Both the position numbers and the translations under genes were made by a program. 59,851 bases of DNA, from positions 1-59,851 of the forward strand of contig MU404216.1 in NCBI GenBank assembly GCA_022695795.1. The letters are read 5' to 3'. Source of the stretch: Biscogniauxia marginata (Eukaryota > Ascomycota > Sordariomycetes > Xylariales > Xylariaceae). A model generated the notes under the pieces. The model was given only the letters and a program-made list of their open reading frames with translations. It ran no database searches and was not told the DNA's origin. This document shows positions 47,165 through 57,671 of this stretch, in pieces (within the stretch, counting starts at the first letter, position 1; every line of letters begins with the position of its first letter).

Positions 47165-48707
47165 ATGGAAAATCGTACCACTATAACCTGGCAAGAGACT
47201 GATGAGAAAGGCGTCTTCTCGCGTCCCATTGGCGAGAATGAAACCTATATCAAGCTCGTGGGCGATACCGGCTTGCTGCTCAGCCGCGAGCACTGGGCCA
47301 TCAATTCCACGGCCACCATTGTTCCCACTGGGTCCTTCGTATCTACCGACTTGGAAGCTCATTTCCGACGCGCCTGGGCTCACCTGCGTTTCGAGCATCC
47401 GAGCATTGCGGCAGAGGTGGCTCCCGATGGCACGCACCTCATCTACACCGTCCCAGCTGACGGAGCCGCACTCGATGCTTGGGTCTCACAGACCTTCAGC
47501 GTTGCTACCGACGCCAACTCCTCCGCTGATGTGATCCCGACTTTCCAGCCGACGCCCTACGCGAAGCTGGTATACATTCCGCGGTCCGGGGAGCTGCTCG
47601 GCCACACGGCGCACTGGCGTACCGACGGAATCGGCGTCCTTCTCCTGCTCGATGCCATCCTCGCCCTCGCCTCTGGGCTGTCGCCGCCCACCGACCCCGC
47701 CTCGCTCGCTTGGGGAACCGAGGTCGTGCGTCTCGCGCCCGCTATCGAGGATGCCGCCGCCGTGCCCAAGGAGTCCACGCCGGAGCTGAAGAAGCGCGGC
47801 GCCGCCCTCGTGGGCACGTTCGCCCAAGCCGTCGGCGCAGTGGGGATCCCGTATCTCGGCGATGCGGCCACACTGCCGGGCGGGACGCGCAGCGCCGCCC
47901 TCACGTTCAGCCCCGCGACCACGGAGAAGATTGTGACGGCCTGTAAGGCGCGGGGCGTCAGCGTGACCGCCGCGGTGCACGCGAGCGTGGCCGGCGCCAA
48001 CTACGCGCTAGCCGACGTGGCAGCCAGGGACAAGCACTACACCAGCACCGTCCGCTTCGCGCTGCGGCCGTACCTTCCCGAGCCATACTCGACGCCCGCC
48101 TTCGCCGCGGGCCTGTACACGACCGGCATATGTTAATCTAGGAGTCATTTTTTACCCCCTTTAGTGTGTCTTGGGGTCATTATTTCCTAAAGGAGTACAT
48201 CTGCTCCTGAGACATACCCCATTGCTATTGCTGAAAGTAGTTAATTACTAACTCCCTTTTTTTCTTAAGTGGATGAAGCGCGTTGAGTCCCGAGCGTCCT
48301 GGGCGGAGCGTCTCCAAATCTACCAGAACGAGTACCGGAGAGGTATCACACGGGATTTCCTCGATTCGCACCGCGAGTACGCAGTGCAGTTGGGCGAACT
48401 GCTCCGCAACCTGCCGCAGGGCGGAGACCAGCCGCCGAGTGATGTCGACATCAGCAGCATCGGTATCGCAGAGAAATTGATCAGGCGGTCGTATGGTACC
48501 TCAGAGGCCGGGTTCGAAGTCAAGGCGGTTAGCGTCGGGGTCGAAACTCTCTCTCGACAGGCCGTGACCTTTGTCTGGACCTTTCGTGATCAGTTGAACT
48601 TCAGCGCCGTCTATAACGAGTCGTTCCATTCAGCCGAGCAGATGAGCCAGTTTGTGAGCACGGTCAAGAGCCAGCTGCTTGAAGGGTTGGGTGTGCAGGA
48701 CTCTTAG
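47165..48707 (+). CDS. Tri3-like O-acyltransferase with non-canonical (AT-AG) intron
   Basis: Resembles the fungal acetyltransferase family of trichothecene 15-O-acetyltransferase (Tri3), related to condensation/BAHD enzymes that move acetyl groups from acetyl-CoA to alcohols. Exon 1 (47165-48127) includes GENETYIKLVGDTGLLLSRE, GTHLIYTVP and the catalytic HxxxDG motif in HWRTDGIG (about residue 150). Exon 2 (48270-48707) begins WMKRVESRASWAE and includes DVDISSIGIAEKL, FEVKAVSVGVETL and QAVTFVWTFRDQLNF. The family sequence is continuous as YTTG/WMKRVE in phase 0, and the acceptor is excellent (TTACTAAC branch, CTTAAG). The donor, however, reads ATATGT instead of the expected GTATGT. The nearby GT at 48132 would shift frame. 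If spliced, the product is 466 aa; if not, it stops after Cys at codon 323. The gene may therefore be non-functional. Confidence 0.78.
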
Positions 48708-49413
48708 AGAAGCGGCGTTCGGATGGTTTCATAACGGTCTTCAGTTTCCATCCAATTCTAGAGAGTTGTAGTCTGTGTTGGGGCTAACGATGGCGGCTGA
48801 ACAGCCTATAGTGCGGCTGAGGAATCAACCCCCTGAGTATAAGGACCTAGGTACCTATATAGACTACCCACGCACGCCTTCAGCCCTTATATTTTCATAT
48901 CACTAGTCAATTCAATCCAGGCTTTTGAGAGTTTTTTATGTTCCATATCATGGTACGGGAGGCGAAGTCCTCCCACTTGGAAGATAAGAACAAGATGACG
49001 GTCGATACGTACGGACATCCTTATCAGAAGTTCTTCCTGCTAAGACAGGGGTTATGCCAAGTTATCGATAACAGCTGCTGGCAGAGCATGTAAGGGCTCT
49101 GCTAATCTACTACTATTAGAGAAAAAGGTCAAGTGACTTAAATTTTAGTGACGTTGATACTAAAAAGATAAATATAACACTTATTTTAATTACTAGACTA
49201 AATGTAGTTTAACGTAGTGGAACACAGCAATATCAGTACTCAAAGCCGAAGTTGGCTGTTAGTCCTTATAAGAAGAGCACGGACCAACGGGCTGCTCTTC
49301 TCCAGCTACCTGCATTCCGCATTTCATCATAAATCAACCATCCGTCCCACTCATCTTCATCAATTCTGTCGTCCATTCCACCGGAGCCATCCGTCACTAC
49401 TAGGGAGCATAAC
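48708..49413. other. Intergenic region
   Basis: No gene is recognised. It contains CCTAGGTACCTATAT at 48847-48860 and a CT-rich leader just before the next frame. Confidence 0.55.
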
Positions 49414-49996
49414 ATGCAGCTAGACATTGCGCCCGAAAGCTACGCAGCACTTAAGGCAAACGGCACATTACGATGTCTCTTCGAAACGAAGTACACCCCT
49501 TCGTCCCGGCACTCCGCCGTAGCCATTGCCTTGGCCCGTGACCTGAGAATTCACGGACGCCCTGCTTGCGCACATTGCCCAGGCAGAAGCAAGGCCTGCG
49601 AACGCCACCCCGACGGCAGACCTGGGGCTAAACGCCGTGACGCTGTCCCGTGGGAAGCGCTTCATCGTCTGCTACGACATGTTTCTCGAGGGGTGCGAGA
49701 AGGAAGTCCGCGACAGGGTAGACCAATCCGTCGATCAACCTGTCCACGCGATTTACAGGTCTGGGGATATCTACTATCTGCGCAGAAACGAGGCGTTGGA
49801 TAGGCGAGTCGCTCAAGAGTACGCGCATCTGAGACAGGTTGACAAGGGTCCGCGGCCTTACTTTACCGACAGCAAGAACCCACCCGTCTATGATGAAGGA
49901 GAGCGTATCGAGGACCCTGACGACTGGCTCCATGGAACGATGAGTCGTGGGAAGAGAGAAGAGGGAAATATGCAGACAGAACCTAGCGTTTCCTAA
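49414..49996 (+). pseudogene. Unrecognised gene with a frameshift
   Basis: Two overlapping frames look like parts of one protein. The first starts at 49414 (MQLDIAPESYAALKANGTL, then SAVAIALARDL). The second, open from about 49547, continues EFTDALLAHIAQAEARPANA and LGLNAVTLSRGKRFIVCYD, and ends at 49996. Dropping the single A in CTGAGAATTC (near 49545) would give one frame, LARDLEFTDALL. No GT-AG intron can explain the shift. The joined product would be about 194 aa, soluble, with a charged C-terminal half (YLRRNEALDRRVAQEYAHLR). I do not recognise the family. A sequencing error is possible. Confidence 0.5.
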
Positions 49997-51128
49997 AAGG
50001 CAGCTTTACTCGGAAGAAGCCGCGAAGTGGATCATATCTGCTCAAATTGTCTTTCTGCTCTGGCCTACAGGCTGTGATTCGAGGGTATCTCGCTGACATT
50101 TGTCACCGTACAGATCCCCATGTCGAGAACTTCCCGGTAGGAAGATGGCTAGTTGTGCGCCACCGGTACTGGGTATTATCAAGGATGGCACGCGCAATGT
50201 ACCGAAAAACTCACGAAAACTTCAGCTTTATACGTGTTACTACGGTCTGTATGGCGCATGCCAATATCGTAATACTGTCACAGCTATAGTCTGTAATGGA
50301 GCGTTATCCTGCTTGATACCCCACCATATGGGTGAATACCCTCGTACAACAGGGATCCACATGCCTAGTGATAGATGTTTTCTAGGGCACGAGATATATA
50401 TATACATGAAAGCCTATAGTCTTTTCCTAGTCGCGCGAGGAACCTTTCTTTCCTCACGCGATTCTTTCTCATTCGTGATATAGAGATTACTTGGACCCTC
50501 GCGCCTTCGAATCCATTACGCTTTGTCGTCTTAACACTATAGGTTATGCTATAGGCAAGAAGTGGAGGATTTCTTATGTCAAGCGATACACTAGCTCTGT
50601 TTCTCTCGAGGCACTCTAGTTGTTTCATGCTGCTAGGTACTAAGTCAGGTATATAGCCCTCGGAAATCAACGATTAACAATATCGCGATTTCGATCTCCA
50701 AAGCTTTATGCATATGTGCTTTCCTCTTCCCAATTCCCACCAGAGATGGCACAACTTCAATGCTCCGTGAATCTCGCTAGGAAAATACACCCCTAATCCC
50801 CTTTTTTTTCTCGGGTACCTAATATTAGACTGAATTCAGAACTGCCCTCTGTTAAGTAGGTGAGAATTCCGAGTTGAGAATGTCGACTGCCATTGGTGAT
50901 ATCTATCTAGTAAGCAAAGCATCCTTGGTGATATAAATTAAGAAGAACACAAATGCAGCACAATAAAACGCGAGTGCCGCCCTGTACATCTTCCATAGTC
51001 CAACCTATGCGAACCTGACTCAGCCCATACCATACGCCTCCCTGGAGCCCGCCGGAAAACACCGTAATGACAAACAAAGGTGGAGGCGATAACACCGGAA
51101 TATGTGGATTGCTAACAGAACTAGAGAT
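49997..51128. other. Intergenic region
   Basis: About 1.1 kb without a supportable gene. The flanking genes are convergent. A short AT-rich ATATATATATACAT tract lies near 50393-50407. Confidence 0.55.
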
Positions 51129-53592
51129 CTACTCCTCCTCTGGCTTATTCTCCTGTTGCGACCGTGCCTGTACGCCCAGAGACCTGAGTCGCTGCGAGAG
51201 CAGGCTCTCTGCAACGCCGGGGTTGCCGTTGATTAGGCCCGAGAACGCGTTGCCGCCATAGCCGACGTCCCCCTTATTCAGCTTATCGTACCTGCCGATC
51301 TGCTCATTGAACCCACCCCAGTTCGATATACTGCTAGACTTTTGCGTGGTTGGACGGCTTGCCTGAGAAGAGTCGGGTGACTGAGGATTGATCGGGACTG
51401 ACACACTGCTTCCCTCCGCGCCGTTCCTTTTCTGGTCACGCAATATGTTGAATGGGATGGGCTCAATTGGAACGTGATCTCTAGCGAAGTTGAAGAATGA
51501 ATGGGTCTGTTGTGATACACTAGGAGGAGGAAGTCCTTCAGTTGCATCAAAGGGTTGGCTGAAATAAAACCCAGAGCTGCGACGTCTAAATGCTTTGTCA
51601 GCGGCTAGATGAGCTCCCGGACCAGTACCATTTGACATGGGAGGGTGCATCACTCTGATGGGTTTGTATGCAGTGAACCTAGGCTCAGGTAGAGTAATCT
51701 CATTTTGAAGTTTCTCTTTCCCATCTGGCACACGATTTGCAAAAACGACTCGAATGCTTTTGTACAAATAATAGCGACCACGAGACGGACAACATATATG
51801 CAGATGAACAAGATATCTAAGGATTGGCCGATCCGTAGCACCGTGGCCTTTCAAATCAGGCATGTTGTCAATTATTGGGCCATTGGAATAGCTGCGCTGC
51901 CGGACGAAAGTTTTCGTGCCGGATTCCATCCCAGCTAGATCATAAGGAATCAGGAATAACTTCACAGCTGTCTTATTCGGGTTCTTGATGATGATTTGAA
52001 TCTGCCCCTTCTCGGGGATGCGATAGCTTCCTCCGGGAGGAGCTCTCGGAGATCCTGACCTACGTCTGTGACCTTGAGCTCTGCGGGCTTCACGCTCTGA
52101 CGTACCTGCGGAGCGATCATTGATATTCATCCCGTCATCTTCGGTCGCTTTTCGTTCTAGAGCCCTGTTGTGCAACTTGCGTTTCGACCTTACATCCTCT
52201 TCTTGGTTCGGTAGACCATTTTCCAAGTCAATCTGTCCAACGTAAGGACTCGGTCCATCCTCTTCCTTGGAACGTCCATGCGATGAGTTGGCATAACTGT
52301 AGAAAACGGCAGGAAAGGGCAATGTCACGTGTGGGGGGCACCGCAGATTAGGTTTGCATTTACCCAAACCAAGTACACCAATCTGAGCCAGAAAGTCAAG
52401 AGGTTTTGAAGGTGTTGTTGACATACGCCCGCGCAAAATGCTCTCTTCGTAAGACCCTACCATGGATGCGTGCTGAAGTGGCGAAATGTCAGAAGTGAAG
52501 GACGGACGCCGAGATCGGAGAAACGCCGGTGTCTGCGGCGAAGACGTAATCGTCGTGAAATTAGGAGTTGAAGTAAGAGAACGGCGAGGCTGGTGTGCTT
52601 GGTAGGGGAAGGGCCTCTCCTGTCGTAGTGTCGGTTGCTGCATGTGTGTTGGGGTTGGAGTGAAGAAATAGGATCCCGAGCGGGCAGACATGAGACTGTG
52701 TCGGCGTGACTGCCTGGGAAGACTTGAGCTGATATCAATGCCGTCGATTGGAGAGGTCAGGTCGATATCATCGTTGCTCTCCGACTGGACTAGAGGACTT
52801 GTCGGAGGCTTGTAGGCGAAACTTATAGAAATGGAGGAGGATAAAGAAGAGAGCCCGGATGGTGCCTCGTCTAACCTCATCCCATACATCCCCCGGCTCT
52901 TGAACTGGAAAGGAGTATAGCCCCTCGGAGGCGAAGTGGCCAGCCATGGAAGGCCACTGTCTCCGAATCCTTGCTGGTTTTGAGCATGCCCGTGTTCTTG
53001 AGCGGAACTAGAGTCCTGGGCCGACTCATCCTGCGTAAAATCGCCGCTGTGAAGAGCGGAGCGTGGCCTCTCAATATTCAGGCCTTCTTGCCGCCTCCTC
53101 TCATCATCGGACTCGGTAGACTCTCGCCGCTCGGGTGTTATCGTAGGCGGCGGTAGCAAAGTCGACGAAGACGTCGTGGGACGTTTGGGACTCCGGGTCG
53201 GAGACAAAGACTGCTGGTTCCATATCGAATCGAACTATTGCCAATCAACCAGTCAGTGGCCTACTGTCGCTTGTCTAAGGAAAGACACTACGAACATGGC
53301 GGTTAGGGATCCAAGTCGGGCTTTCGCCCTTTTTCAAGCGTTCAATCAGCTCAGCTCGGTCGGTACACGTGGTCGAGACGTCGTTTTCGGGGGTCGTAGG
53401 GACCGGGCATTCTGGAACTGGGCCTTCACACAGCTCGGTCCTGATACTCTCCTCGGACAGCTTCCTGGCAAGTGTACGACTGGGCTGTGGTTGAATAAGC
53501 GGTGGTGACATTGTCGATGGTACGGTCGAGCGATCCTCAGCGGACTCCCTCCGCTCCAGACGGCGATCTAGATCTTGGTGGAAGAATGGCAT
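51129..53592 (-). CDS. Atos-domain (FAM214-like) protein
   Basis: Exons 53592-53296 and 53234-51129 encode about 800 aa. The 61-nt intron (GTTCGT donor, CTGAC branch, AATAG acceptor) joins ERLKKGESPTWIPNRH to FDSIWNQQSLSPTRSPKRP. The conserved Atos core has two parts. The first, near residue 360, is GSYEESILRGRMSTTPSKPL, then DFLAQIGVLGLGKC and PHVTLPFPAVFYSY. The second, around residues 505-640, is YRIPEKGQIQIIIKNPNKTA, VKLFLIPYDLAGM, LRYLVHLHICCPSRGRYYLY and the chromosome-segregation-like end KEKLQNEITLPEPRFTAYKP. The rest is Ser/Pro-rich and probably disordered. Animal relatives act as transcription co-regulators, and fungal roles are poorly known. The ATG at 53592 (MPFFHQDLDRR) is chosen because the frame has no earlier ATG. 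Confidence 0.88.
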
Positions 53593-54558
53593 GGCTGCAT
53601 TATCACGGGATGAGTCAAATATCGTCGAACTGATCTGCTGTTTAGCTTCCTTTGTCAACTATGGCTAATGCAACAGCTGCAGCTGACTCGTCGTTCCCGG
53701 CTTTATTGGATCGGACGACAAGTCAGGCCAGATGAAACGAATGGTAAGCATCCACCTGGTTCGACAAAGAAATTTGGGGTTTTTATTGCCCGCTACTCGG
53801 AATCAGACCGACACATCATCATTGATATGAGTGCAACATGGATGTTGGAAGAATTGGCTGGCGGAAAATGCCAGTGGAACGCTAGAACCGTCATCTGAAC
53901 CCGCAGGCGACTTAGGCCAAGCTCTAAAACGCACTCGGCGTCATAATTAGCGGGCATTGAGCACATCATGGGTGTGTGGATGGGCTTCTAGGAATGGTCA
54001 AGGGTCCCAGGATCGGGTGCCTCGGGTCGAAAAGGGCAAGGCAAGGCGAGTCCCCCCGGTTTACGGGTAACAAATAAATCTCCTAAATAAAAAAAAGTGA
54101 GGCGATACCCCACAGACAAACAACGAAGCTGAACTAATATAAACGAGAACATACCTAAGGAAAAGAGAAGATGTGTGCATTGAAAAGTGTTCTACGTCGT
54201 GTTCATGTTTTCTGTTAGGAAATAAGGTCAAGTCATTTGTGATAATTAAGATTTAAGAAACCTAGGTAATTAAAAGATTATACTTCTTACGTACATAATA
54301 TATTCAACAGGGGGAATAACAAATACATTTGCATTAAAGCATCTTATGCAACTTGTTTCCGCGGCCCACTTCTCTCATCAATTAATCAACTTATCCCTGT
54401 CTCTGTCCCCTGTCCCTCCCTGCCTGTCCCTCCCTGTTATCGATAGGCCGGATGCTTCTATCTCACAACTTTTTTTTTCTCCTTCAATCGGTCTCTTCTT
54501 CGCTCATCATCGTGACATTAGTCAACCTGCCGCCAAACTGCCTGCTTTCTCGCACAAC
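53593..54558. promoter_or_regulatory. Divergent promoter region, Atos gene / FYV7
   Basis: A 966-bp segment between divergent starts with no coding signal. It has a CT-rich stretch (CTCTGTCCCCTGTCCC region, 54400-54435) before FYV7 and A-rich tracts in the middle. Confidence 0.5.
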
Positions 54559-55269
54559 ATGACTTCCAAAAGGCCTCTCGAATCTGAAGATGCCCAAGTT
54601 CCAGCCACCAAGAAGCCCCGAAAGGGCTTTCGAGTAGGACCTGGCAATTTGCCGGACGGTCCTTGGAAAAGAAAAGGTACAGCTCACCTGGAGCGTATCC
54701 TCGCACCGTATCACGATAGCTAACTTGGACATGGCAAAGTCGACAAAATCAAGAAGGATCTGATTCACAGAGCAAAAGTAAAGAAGGCGTACAAGAAGGT
54801 GAAGGCAGCCGAACAAGCATCCTCCAGACCTAGCATTACTACCACCACTACTACCATGGAGACCGAAGGGGAAGGGAATGGGGATGAAAAGGCAGCGCCA
54901 TTGTCCCCGCACATCCATCCCGAAAGACAAGCTATGCTCGACGATGATGAGCCACCTCCCCCTTCGCCGCCACATTCCCCTGCCAACGGCGATCAACCCC
55001 CCCGTCGGCGCAAGCAGAAGCCACGAAAGCCGGGCTACTTTGACAAGGCGGCAGCGGACGCGGAACGCAAGAGGACGGAGGAAGAGGCGAGGGCTCAAGA
55101 GGTGGAACGGCGGAATGCCGAACGTCAACGCAAGATCGAAGAGCGCGAAAGGTTTAGAAAGGCCATGGCAAAGGCGCGAAAGCCGGGACGAGACGGTCAG
55201 CGCAAGCTAGGACGGGAAAGTGGGCTATTGCTTCAGAAGGTGAAGAAGATGGTCGCTGATGGCAAGTGA
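54559..55269 (+). CDS. FYV7: rRNA-processing protein Fyv7
   Basis: Fyv7 is a nucleolar factor for 18S rRNA maturation. Exons 54559-54676 and 54740-55269 (63-nt intron, GTACAG donor, GCTAAC branch, CAAAG acceptor) encode 215 aa. Family landmarks are the N-terminal FRVGPGNLPDGPWKRK, continued over the splice as VDKIKKDLIHRAKVKKAYKK. In the middle is HPERQAMLDDDEP, then RRKQKPRKPGYFDKA. The C-terminus is a long charged, probably coiled helix (ERQRKIEERERFRKAMAKA) ending in the signature RKPGRDGQRKLGRESGLLL. The protein is Lys/Arg-rich as expected. The start follows a CT-rich leader; an upstream in-frame Met at 54346 belongs to that leader and is rejected. The gene is convergent with the kelch gene. 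Confidence 0.93.
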
Positions 55270-55691
55270 TGAGATGGATGAAGTCGCCGTCGCCATCGGC
55301 CCAAATCAAGCATACACGAGCTCTCGAACATGCCGGAGTGGCCGATAAATCTGACCGTCGCCTATTCCCACCACACGTGACTCATCACGATGCATCCTCG
55401 GTGCAGCGGACTACACGGAAGAAAATACTAAGGACGGGCTATCTTGAGGGTCTAATGCTGCTCATCATGGTATATCGGGTATAACGCATTCCATTTCGCC
55501 GAAGTGAGCAAAATATATATATTAACATCCACCGAGAGCGGATTTAGTAGGTATTAGGGGCATTACCACACAGTCATGTCCGTCCTGGCTTCCTAAGGCG
55601 CACGATACAGGGCATGAATGGCGGCTCTTCGAGGTTATATAGCATGACAAAAGTTTCTGCTATGGTGTCCAAGGTGCTAATAAACAATACA
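55270..55691. other. Intergenic, convergent 3' ends of FYV7 and kelch gene
   Basis: This 422-bp stretch contains no recognised gene. A frame continues past the FYV7 stop but has no family match. Confidence 0.55.
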
Positions 55692-57671
55692 TTAACCAGT
55701 ATATTTCCGATCTGGCAGCTCGGGTCTTAAGCACTCGACTGGGGCCGGTAGCTCGTATGTGCATTCTTTCTCGGAACATGGTAATTCTTCTCTCTTGCTG
55801 ACCTCAGAACCTGGTAGTTCTCCCCTCTCGCCTACTTCCTCGCCTGGAAGCTCTTCCCTCCAAACTTCCACACCCGATCCATCGGTTATTCCAGACATGG
55901 GGGATTGCAAACTACGTCCATCCTTTGGCCATGGTTCTGGCCTATATTCCGGTATTCCATCATCCATGGAGCTCACGTGTTCTAAGCGCCGCCTATGACG
56001 CCTCTTCGTCATCCAGATCGCCATGATACTAATGGCTATAGCGCCGACTACACCTCCTACAGCGCCTCCTATAATAGCACTGGTTGGTGTTGTCGAATTC
56101 GTGACTCTACTGTCTGACGAAGAGTCGCCGTCTCCAGCGTAGGAAGTCGAGCTATTGACAAACAAGTCTTTGAGTTCATCGTCATCCCAACGCACAGACT
56201 GCAGCCCGCCATTTACGTACCAATCCCTCACAACAGCTGGGCTTTCGTAATCCGCCGCTTTTGGATCAAAGCTGCTCGTCCATCGCATCTCGCTCATGTC
56301 GTAAATACCGAGGCCCTGTTTCCATGGATCTGCCGTTGTAGGTGACGTGTAGTTTCTAAATTCGCCATCGACGCCTCCTACACTGAGTAGTTGCCGCTTT
56401 CCCTTGCCGACCACCACACATCCGTGATCAGATCGCGGAGTGCCATTCGAAGGACTCTTGAAGAACACAAACCCAGGAAGAGAGAGCACGTGAACGTCGG
56501 AAGAAGTAGCACGGATCTGATCCGACATACCGCCGTATATGAATCTATAGTGTGCTAGTCAGCTATTTTTGCTCATCTTCAAGCATCGTTGGATCGTTCC
56601 AACGGAACTTACATCTCATAAGTGTTGTTAGGGCCCCTTATCCCGACGCTGCATGCTCCTTCCACCGTCGGCGGTCGCATCCCCGTTGTGCCCTGCTGAT
56701 ACCACTTCTGCGTTGTTGGGTCGTACAATGTGACAGTATTCCAATTAAGTTGTACGATAGTCTCATTAGTTGCGTCAACCGGCGTCTCGGCACCTCCGAG
56801 GAATAAGAGAAGTCCGTTCGAGCCATAAGGCACATACTCGGCCCGTGCATTCAAACTCGTCCCATAACCCCCGTATGATGCCGAGGAGCTGTTGGCCCAC
56901 TGGCCCGTCCGAAAGTCGTAAGAGACAAGTCCTGGCAAGGCGTAACCGGGGGTTTTCTTCTGGATGGTACTATCCGTTGTCGATGTCGCCTCTCCGCCAA
57001 GGGCATAGCCTATGTCCTGGCTCTGGGTAAAGGCGGAGCCAGCAGGACGAGCCAGTTTCGAAAAATCGACGTAATCCTGCTGCGATACTTGAGACCACTC
57101 GCCGCCGCCTTTGCCATCGGCACTAAACCGCCATACTTCGTCGATGGGTGGCAAGCCGGCCCTACTCGTGCCACCCCAAGTATATAAACTGTTCGTGGAC
57201 AGATCCGTCCAGTATATTTGTTTGTTCAGCAGCGGCGCCTTTTTGGGGATAGTGCGCAGCTCAACCGTATCATTGGTCCATGATTCTTTCAGATCAATTG
57301 AGAGGGTTGTGTTTACTATGTCCTAGGTTAGTGGTAGCAATCCAATTGCAAGTAACAGTTAAAACTTGCCGGCATCCCAAGGGCTAGAGCCCGGGTCACT
57401 GCCATTGATACGGGCAGAAACCTCTCCGCCATCTATGTAGACATAATCCCCAATCACCGTGACTAGATCGCAGTCAGATTCCAACATCCGTATAAAGAGG
57501 GGTTCTTACGATAAGGGCACTGTTGGTCTAACCTGAATGACATGAACGTCGGATGAAGTCGTCGGGACCGGGATTATCGATGCCACGATTGCTGAGGCTC
57601 TTTGCACATATCAAGCTCCCTAGCCCTCCCAATACCACGAGAAGCACGAAAGGGGAACATTGGCCCTTCAT
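55692..57671 (-). CDS. Kelch-repeat type I membrane protein with ELP-repeat tail
   Basis: Exons 57671-57533, 57462-57370, 57315-56613 and 56544-55692 encode 595 aa. MKGQCSPFVLLVVLGGLGSL begins a signal peptide ending near LICA. The extracellular part has kelch-like blades: VTVIGDYVYIDGGEVS, QIYWTDLSTNSLYTWGG, PIDEVWRFS, LVSYDFRTGQWAN, YVPYGSNGLLLFLGG, NTVTLYDPTTQKWYQQ, EIFIYGG and HVLSLPGFVFFK. A Ser/Thr-rich stalk leads to one membrane helix (AIIGGAVGGVVGAIAISIMA) stopped by KRRHRRR, then a cytoplasmic tail of about 100 residues. The tail ends with five 11-residue units starting xELP. Intron 2 has a GC donor (GCAAGT) and uses the second AG after the CTAAC branch, which restores frame exactly. 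The other introns are GTTAGA/TAG and GTAAGT/TAG. The function is unknown; fungal relatives are surface glycoproteins. Confidence 0.88.

Noticed and set aside
50500..50530. tRNA B-box-like GCCTTCGAATCC
   Set aside because: Flanks cannot form a T-arm or cloverleaf, and no A box is at the right distance.
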